A stretch of 64,000 bases of DNA from Clostridium sp. D43t1_170807_H7 (GTDB lineage: Bacteria; Bacillota; Clostridia; Clostridiales; Clostridiaceae). A program made the translations under genes and the position numbers. Under the pieces are notes generated by a model. It had not been told where the DNA came from, ran no database searches, and worked only from the letters and a program-made list of their open reading frames with translations. The stretch is from contig NZ_JADNLK010000008.1 of assembly GCF_015555905.1 (NCBI RefSeq), positions 85,876 to 149,875 of the forward strand. The letters are read 5' to 3'. Below are positions 55,127 through 63,824 of this stretch, piece after piece (position 1 is the stretch's first letter; every line of letters starts with the position of its first letter).

Positions 55127-56470
55127 GTGGGGTTAATTAAAATAGAGTTTAATAGTAAATTAAATGCATTTGAAGTATATAATTTATTTAAAGATGAAAA
55201 AGATACTATATTATTAGATAGTTCTAAAGAAGATAAAAACCTTTCTAAATATTCTTTTATTGGAATAAATCCATTTTTAAAATTTGAAGTAAAAAATGAA
55301 AAAACATATATAAACGATAATATAGTTGAAGGTGATACATTTAAGATATTAGAAAATCTAGTAAATGAATATAAAAATGATATTGAAGATAATATACCAT
55401 TATTAAGTGGAGCTATGGGGTATATTTCTTATGATACTGGAAGGTTATTAGAAGAATTACCTAATACAGCTGAAGAGGATTTTAATATACCAGACATGAG
55501 ATTTGTTTTTTATAAGAATATAATAATATTTGATTTAATTAATGACAAAAAATATATAACTGATTTATATGGAAATGTTGAAAATATAGAGAGTCTTTTG
55601 AAGGTAATACATAATGGAAAAAAGATTAATGATGAAATAGTATGTGAAAAAAGTAAAAATATTTTTTACTCAAATTTCATTAAGGAAGATTATAAGAAAG
55701 CAGTTACTAGATTAAAGGAATACATAGTGTCTGGAGATGTTTATATTGCAAATATGACACAAAGATTTTGGTGTCATAATGAAGAGGATTCCTTTAATAT
55801 ATACAAGAAATTAAGAAGCATAAATAAGGCTCCTTTTTCAGCATATTTAAACTTTGAAGATTTTCAAATAATAAGCTCGTCACCAGAAAGATTTATTCAA
55901 GTTGCTAATAATAAAGCACATACAAGACCTATAAAGGGGACAAGACCTAGGGGACATAATACTGAAGATGATGAAAAAAACAAATTGGAGCTTATTAATA
56001 GCGAGAAGGATAAAGCAGAGTTATTGATGGTTGTAGATTTAGAGAGAAATGATTTTAGTAAGGTTTGTAAGCCACATACAGTTAAGGTAACGGAGAACTT
56101 TAAATTAGAAGAATATGCTACAGTATTTCATTTAGTTTCTACAGTAGAGGGACATCTAAAGGATGACGTTTCATCTGTAAGATGTATAAAAGAGTGTTTC
56201 CCAGGTGGATCAATAACAGGAACTCCTAAAATAAGGGCTATGGAAATAATTGAAGAATTAGAAGGTGTTAAAAGAAATATTTATACAGGCTCTATAGGGT
56301 ATTTTGATTTTAGAGGTAATTGTGACTTTAATATAGTAATAAGAACAATAATAAAAAAGGATAATAAGGCATACTTTGGTGTTGGTGGTGGAATTACTTA
56401 TGATTCAATAGAGGAAGATGAGTATATTGAAACGTTAGATAAGGCAAAGGCCTTAATGAGAGTATTATAA
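55127..56470 (+). CDS. pabB: Aminodeoxychorismate synthase, chorismate component
   Basis: 447 aa, chorismate-binding enzyme. N-terminal domain with LSKYSFIGINPFLKF; C-terminal catalytic domain with the Lys in TRPIKGTRPRG, MVVDLERNDF, FPGGSITGTPKIRAMEII and YTGSIGYFDFRGNCDFNIVIRT. The active-site Lys in PIKGT is diagnostic of PabB against TrpE (which has PIAGT). GTG start 55127. Follows pabA directly. Confidence 0.94.
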   Translation: MGLIKIEFNSKLNAFEVYNLFKDEKDTILLDSSKEDKNLSKYSFIGINPFLKFEVKNEKTYINDNIVEGDTFKILENLVNEYKNDIEDNIPLLSGAMGYISYDTGRLLEELPNTAEEDFNIPDMRFVFYKNIIIFDLINDKKYITDLYGNVENIESLLKVIHNGKKINDEIVCEKSKNIFYSNFIKEDYKKAVTRLKEYIVSGDVYIANMTQRFWCHNEEDSFNIYKKLRSINKAPFSAYLNFEDFQIISSSPERFIQVANNKAHTRPIKGTRPRGHNTEDDEKNKLELINSEKDKAELLMVVDLERNDFSKVCKPHTVKVTENFKLEEYATVFHLVSTVEGHLKDDVSSVRCIKECFPGGSITGTPKIRAMEIIEELEGVKRNIYTGSIGYFDFRGNCDFNIVIRTIIKKDNKAYFGVGGGITYDSIEEDEYIETLDKAKALMRVL

Positions 56471-56481
56471 GAGGGGAATAT

Positions 56482-57237
56482 ATGAGAAAAGTTATATACG
56501 ATAATGATATTATAAGTATAGATAGTGGAGTCTTTTTTGGTAGGGGAGTTTTTGAAACTATATTAGTAAAGACAATGCCAATATTTTTAGAAGAGCATAT
56601 ACAAAGATTAAATAAGTCAATTATAGAGCTAGAGTTGGGTGAGTTAATATCTATAGAAGATGTAATTAATTTTATAAAGCAACATAATATAAAAAATAAA
56701 GCCTTAAAAATTACTGTAACTGAGAAAAATTTAATTTATTCTATAAGAGAAATAAAATATAAAGATAATGATTATCAAAAAGGCTTTAAAGTTGGGATTT
56801 CTAAGGTTTTAAGAAATTCAACATCTAGAATAGTATGTTTTAAAACTTTAAATTATTTAGAAAATATTATAGAATATGAATTATGTCAAAGAAATCAATT
56901 TAACGAATCTATTTTTTTTAATGAAGAAGGTAATTTATGTGAAGGGTGTACAACCAATATTTTTATTATTAAAAATAAAATAATATACACTCCATCAATT
57001 CAATGTGGATTGTTACCAGGAATAGTTCGTCAGTGGATTATTAATAATTTTGATGTAATAGAGAAAAAAATAACAAAAGAAGAATTGTTAAATAGTGATG
57101 AAGTTTTCTTAACTAATTCATTAGTTGGGGTTATAAAAGTTTCTAATATAGAAAACAAGTTATTTAAGAGTGAAGTTATTGAAAAAATAAAAAAGCAATA
57201 TGATAAAGCAATAAATGGAGGCGAAAAACATGAATAA
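56482..57237 (+). CDS. pabC: Aminodeoxychorismate lyase
   Basis: 251 aa class IV PLP-fold enzyme that releases pyruvate from 4-amino-4-deoxychorismate to give p-aminobenzoate. Motifs: [20 protein letters not shown] Lys in [33 protein letters not shown], and LPGIVRQWI. Family members also include D-amino acid and branched-chain aminotransferases, but operon context fits PabC. Overlaps folE by 8 bases. Confidence 0.9.
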   Translation: MRKVIYDNDIISIDSGVFFGRGVFETILVKTMPIFLEEHIQRLNKSIIELELGELISIEDVINFIKQHNIKNKALKITVTEKNLIYSIREIKYKDNDYQKGFKVGISKVLRNSTSRIVCFKTLNYLENIIEYELCQRNQFNESIFFNEEGNLCEGCTTNIFIIKNKIIYTPSIQCGLLPGIVRQWIINNFDVIEKKITKEELLNSDEVFLTNSLVGVIKVSNIENKLFKSEVIEKIKKQYDKAINGGEKHE

Positions 57238-57781
57238 AGAAAAGATAATGGAAGGTGTAAAATTAATATTAGAAGGTGTAGGAGAAGACGTAAATAGAGA
57301 AGGTTTAATAGAAACACCTGATAGAATAGCAAGAATGTATATGGAAATTTTTGAAGGAATAGGTAAGGATGCTAAGGAAGTATTATCTAAAACATTCTCT
57401 GTAGAAAATAATGATTTAGTATTAGAAAAGGATATAACATTCTTTTCTATGTGTGAGCATCATTTAGTACCCTTCTTTGGGAAAGCACATATAGCCTATA
57501 TACCTAAGGGGAAAGTAGCAGGACTTTCAAAGCTTGCAAGAACAGTTGAGGTCTATGCGAAGAAACCACAGTTACAAGAAAGATTAACAACAGAAATTGC
57601 AGATGCCTTAATGAAATATTTAGATGCAGAAGGTGCTATGGTTGTAATTGAAGCAGAACATACATGCATGACTATGAGGGGAGTTAAGAAACCAGGAGCT
57701 AAAACTGTAACTACTACTTATAGAGGAGTATTTAGAGAAGATATAGAACTAAGAAGAGAAGTTATGAACTTTATAAGATAG
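57230..57781 (+). CDS. folE: GTP cyclohydrolase I
   Basis: 183 aa, first enzyme of pterin synthesis (GTP to dihydroneopterin triphosphate). [16 protein letters not shown], zinc ligands in [10 protein letters not shown] and in HTCMTMRG, and [25 protein letters not shown] are family signatures. ATG 57230 lies 8 bases after the GGAGG in the pabC end (an in-frame ATG at 57215 overlaps that site and is not used). Confidence 0.95.
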   Translation: MNKEKIMEGVKLILEGVGEDVNREGLIETPDRIARMYMEIFEGIGKDAKEVLSKTFSVENNDLVLEKDITFFSMCEHHLVPFFGKAHIAYIPKGKVAGLSKLARTVEVYAKKPQLQERLTTEIADALMKYLDAEGAMVVIEAEHTCMTMRGVKKPGAKTVTTTYRGVFREDIELRREVMNFIR

Positions 57782-57788
57782 GTGTAAT

Positions 57789-58262
57789 ATGAATAATATT
57801 GATGCAATAATGAATAATAAGCTTTATAGAGAAGCATTAGAAAAATTAAGTGAGTATGAAAGAGATAGAGAGTTTTGTAATCATACTATAGAACATTTTA
57901 TTGATGTGTCAAGAATTGCATATATAATGGCTTTAGAAGAAAATTTAAGTGTTTCAAAAGAAGTTATTTATGCCATAGGATTATTACATGATATAGGTAG
58001 AGTAAGGCAATATGAAGAAGGTATTCATCATGATATTGCTAGTGTAGAAATGAGTAGAGAGATATTAAAAGAAACAAGCTTTACAGAGGATGAAGTTAAT
58101 ATTATTTTAAATGGAATAGCTAATCACAGAAAAGAAAGTGATAATAAATTAGAAGAAATAATATATAAGGCGGATAAACTATCTAGGCAATGTTTTAATT
58201 GTAAAGCTGAAAAAGAATGTTATTGGAGTAGTGAAAAGAAAAACTTTAAGATAACATATTAA
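57789..58262 (+). CDS. HD-domain phosphohydrolase in folate operon
   Basis: 157 aa. HD motif: IGLLHDIGRV, with His in FCNHTIEHFIDVSRIAYIM, and DKLSRQCFNC near the end with a Cys-rich tail (CFNCKAEKECYW). Lies between folE and folP in the operon, where some other step is missing: dephosphorylation of dihydroneopterin triphosphate (no NudB/FolQ here). I propose it as a candidate for that step, by analogy with HD-domain MptB in archaea, but this is inference. Separated from folE by 7 bases. Confidence 0.82.
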   Translation: MNNIDAIMNNKLYREALEKLSEYERDREFCNHTIEHFIDVSRIAYIMALEENLSVSKEVIYAIGLLHDIGRVRQYEEGIHHDIASVEMSREILKETSFTEDEVNIILNGIANHRKESDNKLEEIIYKADKLSRQCFNCKAEKECYWSSEKKNFKITY

Positions 58263-58275
58263 GGAGGAAAAGGCA

Positions 58276-59085
58276 TTGAGAATAGGAAATAAAGAGTATA
58301 AGTTAGGTGAAAGAACTTATATAATGGGAATATTAAATGTAACACCAGATTCATTTTCAGATGGTGGAAAATTTAATGAAATAGAGGCTGCTGTAAGTCA
58401 AGCTAAAAAATTAGTGGAAGATGGAGCTGATATTATAGATGTTGGTGGAGAATCAACAAGACCAGGAGCAGAATATGTAACTGAGGAAGAAGAAATAAAA
58501 AGAGTAGTTCCTATAATTAAGGCTATAAAAAAAGAGTTGGATGTGACTATATCAATAGATACATATAAAAGCAAAACGGCAGAAGAAGCTATAAAAGCCG
58601 GAGCAGATATTATAAATGATATCTGGGGAGCTAAATATGATAAAAATATAGCTAAAGTAGCTGCAGAATATAATGTTCCAATAATTTTAATGCATAATAG
58701 AGAAGCTAAGCCTTATGAAAATTTAATGGAAGATGTAATAAATGATTTGCAAGAAAGTATTGATATTGCATTAGAGGCTGGAGTGAAAAAGGAAAATATA
58801 ATTTTAGATCCAGGTATAGGATTCGCTAAGACTTATGAAGAAAACTTAGTGGTAATGAATAATTGTGAAGTTATAAAAGGAATGGGATATCCAGTACTTT
58901 TAGGAACATCAAGAAAGTCTATGATTGGATTAACTTTAAATTTACCTGTTAATGAGAGAGTTGAGGGAACCCTTGCAACTACTGTTATGGGAATAATGAA
59001 AGGCATGGAATTTATTAGAGTTCATGATGTATTAGAAAATAAAAGAGTAGCTGTTATGACAGATACTATATTAAAAGCAAAGTAG
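58276..59085 (+). CDS. folP: Dihydropteroate synthase
   Basis: 269 aa, TIM barrel. Joins 6-hydroxymethyl-dihydropterin pyrophosphate with p-aminobenzoate; the target of sulfonamides. Signatures: IMGILNVTPDSFSDGGKF, DGADIIDVGGESTRPGA, TISIDTYKSKTAE, ILDPGIGFAKT and LLGTSRKSMIG with IRVHDV. Start TTG 58276 after AAGGAGG. Confidence 0.95.
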   Translation: MRIGNKEYKLGERTYIMGILNVTPDSFSDGGKFNEIEAAVSQAKKLVEDGADIIDVGGESTRPGAEYVTEEEEIKRVVPIIKAIKKELDVTISIDTYKSKTAEEAIKAGADIINDIWGAKYDKNIAKVAAEYNVPIILMHNREAKPYENLMEDVINDLQESIDIALEAGVKKENIILDPGIGFAKTYEENLVVMNNCEVIKGMGYPVLLGTSRKSMIGLTLNLPVNERVEGTLATTVMGIMKGMEFIRVHDVLENKRVAVMTDTILKAK

Positions 59086-59093
59086 GTAAGAAA

Positions 59094-59897
59094 ATGGATA
59101 AAATATATTTAAAAGATATTGAAATTTTTGCAAACCATGGTGTTTTCCAAGAAGAAAAAACATTAGGTCAAAGGTTTATATTATCATTAGAGTTATCATT
59201 AGATATTAAGGAAGCTGCAACAACTTGTGATTTAACTAAGTCAGTTCATTATGGGGAGTTATGTCATAAGGTTATAGATATTTTCCAAGAAGAATCTTTA
59301 GATTTAATTGAAAGTGTTGTAAATAAGGTAGCTAACTTCATTTTAGATAATTATTCAATGGTTAAAGGTGTTAAAGTATTATTAAAAAAACCATGGGCAC
59401 CTATAGGAAGACATTTAGATTATGCAGCAGTTGAAATTACTAGAGAGAGACATTTTGCCTATATAACAATGGGAAGTAATATGGGGAATAGAGAAGAAAA
59501 CTTTAAAAATGCCATGAAGAAAATTGAAGAGGTTAATGGAATAAAGATTTCTAAAGTTTCATCTTTTATAGTTACAGAGCCATGGGGAAATGAAAATCAA
59601 GAAGAATTTTTAAATGGTGCAATTAAAGTAGAAACATATTTAACACCAAGAGAACTTATGGCCGAGCTTCTTAGAATAGAGCATGAGCTTGGAAGAATTA
59701 GAGAAATAAAATGGGGTCCAAGAGTAATAGATTTAGATATTGTTTTATATGATGATATAGTAAGCAACGATGAATTTGTTATTTTACCACATCCATTAAT
59801 GCATTTAAGGGATTTTGTATTAAAGCCATTAAATGAAATAGCACCATATGCGTTACACCCATTAAAAAATAAGAGAATTTTTGAACTTATGGAGTAA
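59094..59897 (+). CDS. folBK: Dihydroneopterin aldolase/HPPK fusion (FolB-FolK)
   Basis: 267 aa. Residues 1-120 are dihydroneopterin aldolase (FANHGVFQEEKTLGQRF, LTKSVHYGELCHKV, VKVLLKKPWAPI). Residues about 121-267 are hydroxymethyl-dihydropterin pyrophosphokinase (YITMGSNMGNREENF, ELGRIREIKWGPRVIDLDIVLYDD, LPHPLMHLRDFVLKPL). Two consecutive steps of pterin synthesis in one protein, as in many clostridia. Follows folP by 8 bases. Last gene of the operon. Confidence 0.94.
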   Translation: MDKIYLKDIEIFANHGVFQEEKTLGQRFILSLELSLDIKEAATTCDLTKSVHYGELCHKVIDIFQEESLDLIESVVNKVANFILDNYSMVKGVKVLLKKPWAPIGRHLDYAAVEITRERHFAYITMGSNMGNREENFKNAMKKIEEVNGIKISKVSSFIVTEPWGNENQEEFLNGAIKVETYLTPRELMAELLRIEHELGRIREIKWGPRVIDLDIVLYDDIVSNDEFVILPHPLMHLRDFVLKPLNEIAPYALHPLKNKRIFELME

Positions 59898-59902
59898 AAA
59901 AT

Positions 59903-59951
59903 AATACACTCAAAATATCTATGATTTTCATAGAGTATTTTGAGTGTATTT
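59903..59951 (+). terminator. Intrinsic terminator of folate operon
   Basis: Long imperfect stem AATACACTCAAAATA-CTATGA / TCATAG-GTATTTTGAGTGTATT, T-rich tail. Confidence 0.88.
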
Positions 59952-59972
59952 CTATTTTTAGTAGGTAACAAA

Positions 59973-60464
59973 TTAATTATTAGAATTAGCTTTATTAATT
60001 ATATAAACACAAAATGAATAAATATTATTCCTTATAGGAACATCAGTCATAGTTATCATGTCTTCTTCTAAATTTCCATCCCAAGGAAAAAGTGTTATAG
60101 AATTTTTATCATAAACATTTATAACATATTTTGAGTTATCACTATCAAATTCAATAATAAGTTTATATTTAACTTTTTCATCTTCTAAATTTAGTTCGCT
60201 TACATAGTTATCGTTATTTAAAGATTCTAAAAAACAAGGCAAAATATCTTCATCTTCTTCTGCAACTTCATGATATTCATAAAAGTTAACATCAAAGACT
60301 TTAAGGGAATAGCTTTCACTATTCTTTATTTTTTCGTAAATTTCACTTGAGTAATAATAAAGATTAGGTTTAGTTCTAAGGTTTATGTATTTAGGATCAT
60401 TAAAAACACAGCCAGATAAAAGAGTAACTAATAACAATATATAAATAAACTTTAAGTATTTCAT
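59973..60464 (-). CDS. Lipoprotein of unknown function
   Basis: 163 aa from ATG 60464, with GGAGGA 6 bases upstream. Lipobox LLSGC at residues 15-19 after a hydrophobic core (MKYLKFIYILLLVTL), so it is lipid-anchored outside the membrane. The mature part has an acidic stretch (EVAEEDEDILPCFLESL) and beta-type segments (KVKYKLIIEFDSDNSKYVINVYD). The longer frame to 60530 would put the lipobox in the middle and lacks a ribosome binding site. Family not recognised. Confidence 0.78.
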   Translation of the reverse strand: MKYLKFIYILLLVTLLSGCVFNDPKYINLRTKPNLYYYSSEIYEKIKNSESYSLKVFDVNFYEYHEVAEEDEDILPCFLESLNNDNYVSELNLEDEKVKYKLIIEFDSDNSKYVINVYDKNSITLFPWDGNLEEDMITMTDVPIRNNIYSFCVYIINKANSNN

Positions 60465-60698
60465 TTTATCCTCCCACAAAATGATTATATAAATAATTAT
60501 TCTATAAAAGTATATTTTAGAACACGGCAATACTAAATAGCCTTCTATTATTTTATAAACAAATTAATTATTATGAAATTATATTAAGGAAATATATGAT
60601 AAAAATATAATTTATTTAAATATAAAAGTAACAATATGTAATAAAAAGAAAAATATTATAATAGTATAATTTATAAGCAATATATAGGTAGGGTATTA

Positions 60699-61721
60699 AT
60701 GAAAGTAATTGCAACTATTGGACCTAGTTCATCAAATAAAAAGGTTTTATCTGAATTAATTAATAATGGCGTAGATGTTTTTAGGCTGAATTTTTCACAT
60801 TTTTACCAAAGAGAGTTTATAAGAATATTGAATGATTCTAGAAGTATAAAAAAAGATATAAATATTATGGCAGATTTATGTGGAAAAAAGGTTAGAGTAG
60901 CTGAAAACTTAAAAAGCATATTTAAAGTGTATATTAATGATATAGTTTATTTTTGTAGTGGTGATGTATATTCTTTAATTTCAAGTAATAATGATAAGGT
61001 TAAAATTATTCCACTTAATATAAAGTCTGAGATTATAGAGAAAAATGATATTAAAAGAATATCTATGAAAGATGGAACTATGAATTTTGATATTATTGAT
61101 AAAGATAAAGTGTTTTTAAAGGCAATAGCAAAAGATACTGGTGTAATTAGAGGAGGAAAGGGATGTAATATTCCTGGTGCTTATTTAGGAGAAGATTCAT
61201 TGAATGATAAGGATAAGGAAAATTTAAAGTGGGCTATTGATAACAATATAGATATAATTGGACAATCTTATGTTGAAAGTTCTAGGGATATATTATGTGT
61301 AAGAGAATACATAAAAAAAATTAAAGGAAATCAAAATGATATTAAGATATTTTCTAAGCTAGAGACTATAGTAGGATTGAATAATTATAAAGAAATAATG
61401 AATTGCAGTGATGGAATTGTTATTGCAAGAGGAGATTTAGTGCCTGAGTGTGGGATAGAGATTTCTGTGGAAGAGGAATTTGAGTTATTAAAGAAGTTAA
61501 GAAATGATAATTATGATAAAGAAATAATAATAGCAACTCATGTATTGGATAGTATGAAAAATGGATTAAATGGTACTATAAATGAAATGGAGAGTATATA
61601 TTCATTTATAAATAATGGAGTAACTGGATTTTTATTAGCAGGAGAAACGTCTATTGGAAAATACCCAGTACAAACAGCTAAGCTGTTAAAGGAATTAATT
61701 AAAAAGTATAAAAAATATTAA
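60699..61721 (+). CDS. Pyruvate-kinase-like protein without C-terminal domain
   Basis: 340 aa, versus about 470 for pyruvate kinase. N-terminal barrel (VIATIGPSSSNKKVLSELI, DVFRLNFSHF) and inserted B domain (about residues 70-165, NDIKRISMKDGTMNFDII), then KIFSKLETIVGLNNYKEI, DGIVIARGDLVPECGIEI and IIATHVLDSMKN with GFLLAGETSIGKYPVQT. Differences from the norm: LDTKGPEIR is replaced by ADLCGKKVRVAEN, and ATQMLESM by ATHVLDSM. The allosteric C-terminal domain is absent. Likely a diverged paralog; activity uncertain. Ribosome binding site TAGGTAGGG. Confidence 0.8.
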   Translation: MKVIATIGPSSSNKKVLSELINNGVDVFRLNFSHFYQREFIRILNDSRSIKKDINIMADLCGKKVRVAENLKSIFKVYINDIVYFCSGDVYSLISSNNDKVKIIPLNIKSEIIEKNDIKRISMKDGTMNFDIIDKDKVFLKAIAKDTGVIRGGKGCNIPGAYLGEDSLNDKDKENLKWAIDNNIDIIGQSYVESSRDILCVREYIKKIKGNQNDIKIFSKLETIVGLNNYKEIMNCSDGIVIARGDLVPECGIEISVEEEFELLKKLRNDNYDKEIIIATHVLDSMKNGLNGTINEMESIYSFINNGVTGFLLAGETSIGKYPVQTAKLLKELIKKYKKY

Positions 61722-61732
61722 TTGTTAAAGTG

Positions 61733-61761
61733 TAGACAAACCATTTTTTCCTATGTATTAT
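61733..61761 (+). promoter_or_regulatory. Promoter of the APC permease gene
   Basis: TAGACA (61733-61738) and TATTAT (61756-61761), 17-bp spacer. Confidence 0.5.
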
Positions 61762-61794
61762 AAAATAGTACATCTATACTAAGGAGGAAATTTA

Positions 61795-63255
61795 ATGAGT
61801 GAACAAGAGAAGAATTTACGTTGGTACAATTTAGCTATGATGGCCTTTGTATCAGTGTGGGGGTTTGGTAATGTTGTAAATAACTTTGCCAATCAAGGAT
61901 TAACAGTAGTTGTATCATGGGTACTTATAATAGGATTATATTTTGTGCCTTATGCATTAATGGTAGGTGAGCTAGGATCTGTTTTTAAAGATAGTAAAGG
62001 TGGAGTTAGTTCTTGGATAAGAGGAACTTTTGGAACTACGCTAGCTTATTTTGCAGGATGGACTTATTGGGTAGTTCATATACCATATTTAGCACAGAAG
62101 CCACAAGCGGCTTTAATAGCATTTGGATGGACTGTGAAGCAAGATGGTAACTTTATAAAAGGAATGGATCCATTAGTGGCTCAATTATTAACATTAGCAG
62201 TATTTTTATTCTTTTTATGGGTTGCTTCAAGAGGGGTAACATCTTTAAAGATGATAGGAACGATAGCAGGTACATCAGTATTTGTTATGTCTCTTTTATA
62301 TGTCATATTAATGTTAGCTGCACCTTCAATTAGAGGAATAGAATCAGCAACAGTAGATTTTAGTTTAAAAAATATGATGCCGAACTTTAATTTTTCATAT
62401 TTTACTACATTATCAATGTTAGTTTTTGCAGTTGGAGGAGCTGAAAAAATATCTCCATATGTAAATGATATGAAAAAGCCAAGTAAAGATTTCCCTAAGG
62501 GAATGATTACATTAGCTATAATGGTTGCAGTATCTGCCTTACTTGGTTCTATAGCAATGGCAATGATGTTTGATGCTAATAATATACCAGCAGATTTAAA
62601 AATGAATGGACAATATTATGCATTCCAAATGTTAGGTGAATATTATGGAGTTGGAAAATTATTTATAGTAATCTATGCATTAGCTAATTTCTTAGCTCAA
62701 ATATCTGCATTAGTATTCTCTATAGATGCTCCATTAAAAGTTCTTTTAGCTGATGGAGATAGAAAGTTTATACCTAAAGCCTTAACTAAGACTAATAAAT
62801 ATGGTGCACCTATTAATGGTTATATAATGACAGCTGTTTTAGTTGGTATATTAATAATAGTACCAGCTCTTGGAATTGGAGATATGAACTCTTTATTTGA
62901 TTGGTTACTTCAATTAAACTCTGTAGTTATGCCAATGAGATATCTTTGGGTGTTCTTAGCATTTATAGGACTTAAAAAAGCAGCGGATAAATATAAATCA
63001 AATTACAAATTTGTTAAAAATGACAAATTTGCTATGGTAATTGGTGTTTGGTGCTTTGCATTTACTGCATTTGCTTGTATAATGGGTATGTTCCCAAGTA
63101 GTATTGAGGCATTTTCTAGTGATTGGTGGTTCCAAGTATCATTAAATGTTATTACACCATTTGTATTAATTGGATTAGGATTTATATTACCTATTATAGC
63201 TAAAAAAACAAATGGAAATTCTGGAGATACTTTAGATTCTAAGAATATAGCATAA
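61795..63255 (+). CDS. APC-superfamily amino acid permease
   Basis: 486 aa, about 12 membrane helices. MMAFVSVWGFGNVVNNFANQGLTVVVSW, LGSVFKDSKGGVSSWIRGTFGTTLAYFAGW (with the SKGGVSSW pattern) and LVFAVGGAEKISPYVNDMKKPSKDFPKGM place it in the glutamate/GABA- or YjeM-type amino acid transporters. Substrate cannot be told. AAGGAGGAA ribosome binding site. Single gene. Confidence 0.85.
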   Translation: MSEQEKNLRWYNLAMMAFVSVWGFGNVVNNFANQGLTVVVSWVLIIGLYFVPYALMVGELGSVFKDSKGGVSSWIRGTFGTTLAYFAGWTYWVVHIPYLAQKPQAALIAFGWTVKQDGNFIKGMDPLVAQLLTLAVFLFFLWVASRGVTSLKMIGTIAGTSVFVMSLLYVILMLAAPSIRGIESATVDFSLKNMMPNFNFSYFTTLSMLVFAVGGAEKISPYVNDMKKPSKDFPKGMITLAIMVAVSALLGSIAMAMMFDANNIPADLKMNGQYYAFQMLGEYYGVGKLFIVIYALANFLAQISALVFSIDAPLKVLLADGDRKFIPKALTKTNKYGAPINGYIMTAVLVGILIIVPALGIGDMNSLFDWLLQLNSVVMPMRYLWVFLAFIGLKKAADKYKSNYKFVKNDKFAMVIGVWCFAFTAFACIMGMFPSSIEAFSSDWWFQVSLNVITPFVLIGLGFILPIIAKKTNGNSGDTLDSKNIA

Positions 63256-63406
63256 ACTAAAAGTAAGTAAAAATTATTAATAAAACCATATAAAGTATTA
63301 ATAACCTCTTAACAAAATATTAAATAACCTATATTGCAAAAGTAATTAATTGATAGTATAATGAAAACATAAGTTAAATATTATAGTGTAAATGAGGTTG
63401 ATTTAA

Positions 63407-63676
63407 ATGAATAATTTAAAATCTATATTATGGACAATAGTTTGGATAGTAATTTTTATTGCTATAGTTAAATTTTTTATATACCTTTTACCTTTTATTA
63501 TAGTAATAGGACTAGTAGGTTATATAGTATTTAAAGGTAAAAAAGCTTTTAGAAATAAAGAGCATAATAATGAAACATATAATTCTTATAATCAAAATGT
63601 TTATGAAGAAAGTAGTATAGATGATGATAGTAATGGAGAAATAATTGATGTAGATTATAAGGAAGTAGATGAATAG
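63407..63676 (+). CDS. Small membrane protein with acidic cytoplasmic or outer tail
   Basis: 89 aa. Two adjacent membrane segments (about residues 7-27 and 29-43) followed by a basic stretch (KGKKAFRNK) and an acidic tail (SSIDDDSNGEIIDVDYKEVDE). Start ATG 63407, weak GAGG upstream. I do not recognise a family. Confidence 0.65.
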   Translation: MNNLKSILWTIVWIVIFIAIVKFFIYLLPFIIVIGLVGYIVFKGKKAFRNKEHNNETYNSYNQNVYEESSIDDDSNGEIIDVDYKEVDE

Positions 63677-63779
63677 TATTTAGAAGTATTCCTAAAAGAA
63701 ATAAGATTTGTCTTTATATGAAAAACTTAAATAAGATTATAACCTTATTAATATTAAAGCATAATAGAATGTAAATATA

Positions 63780-63818
63780 AGAAAAATTCAGTAATGATAA
63801 GTTACTGAATTTTTTTTG
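63780..63818 (+). terminator. Intrinsic terminator
   Basis: Stem AAAAATTCAGTAA (63782-63794) / TTACTGAATTTTT (63802-63814) followed by TTT, ending the small membrane protein transcript. Confidence 0.88.
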
Positions 63819-63824
63819 TATAAA

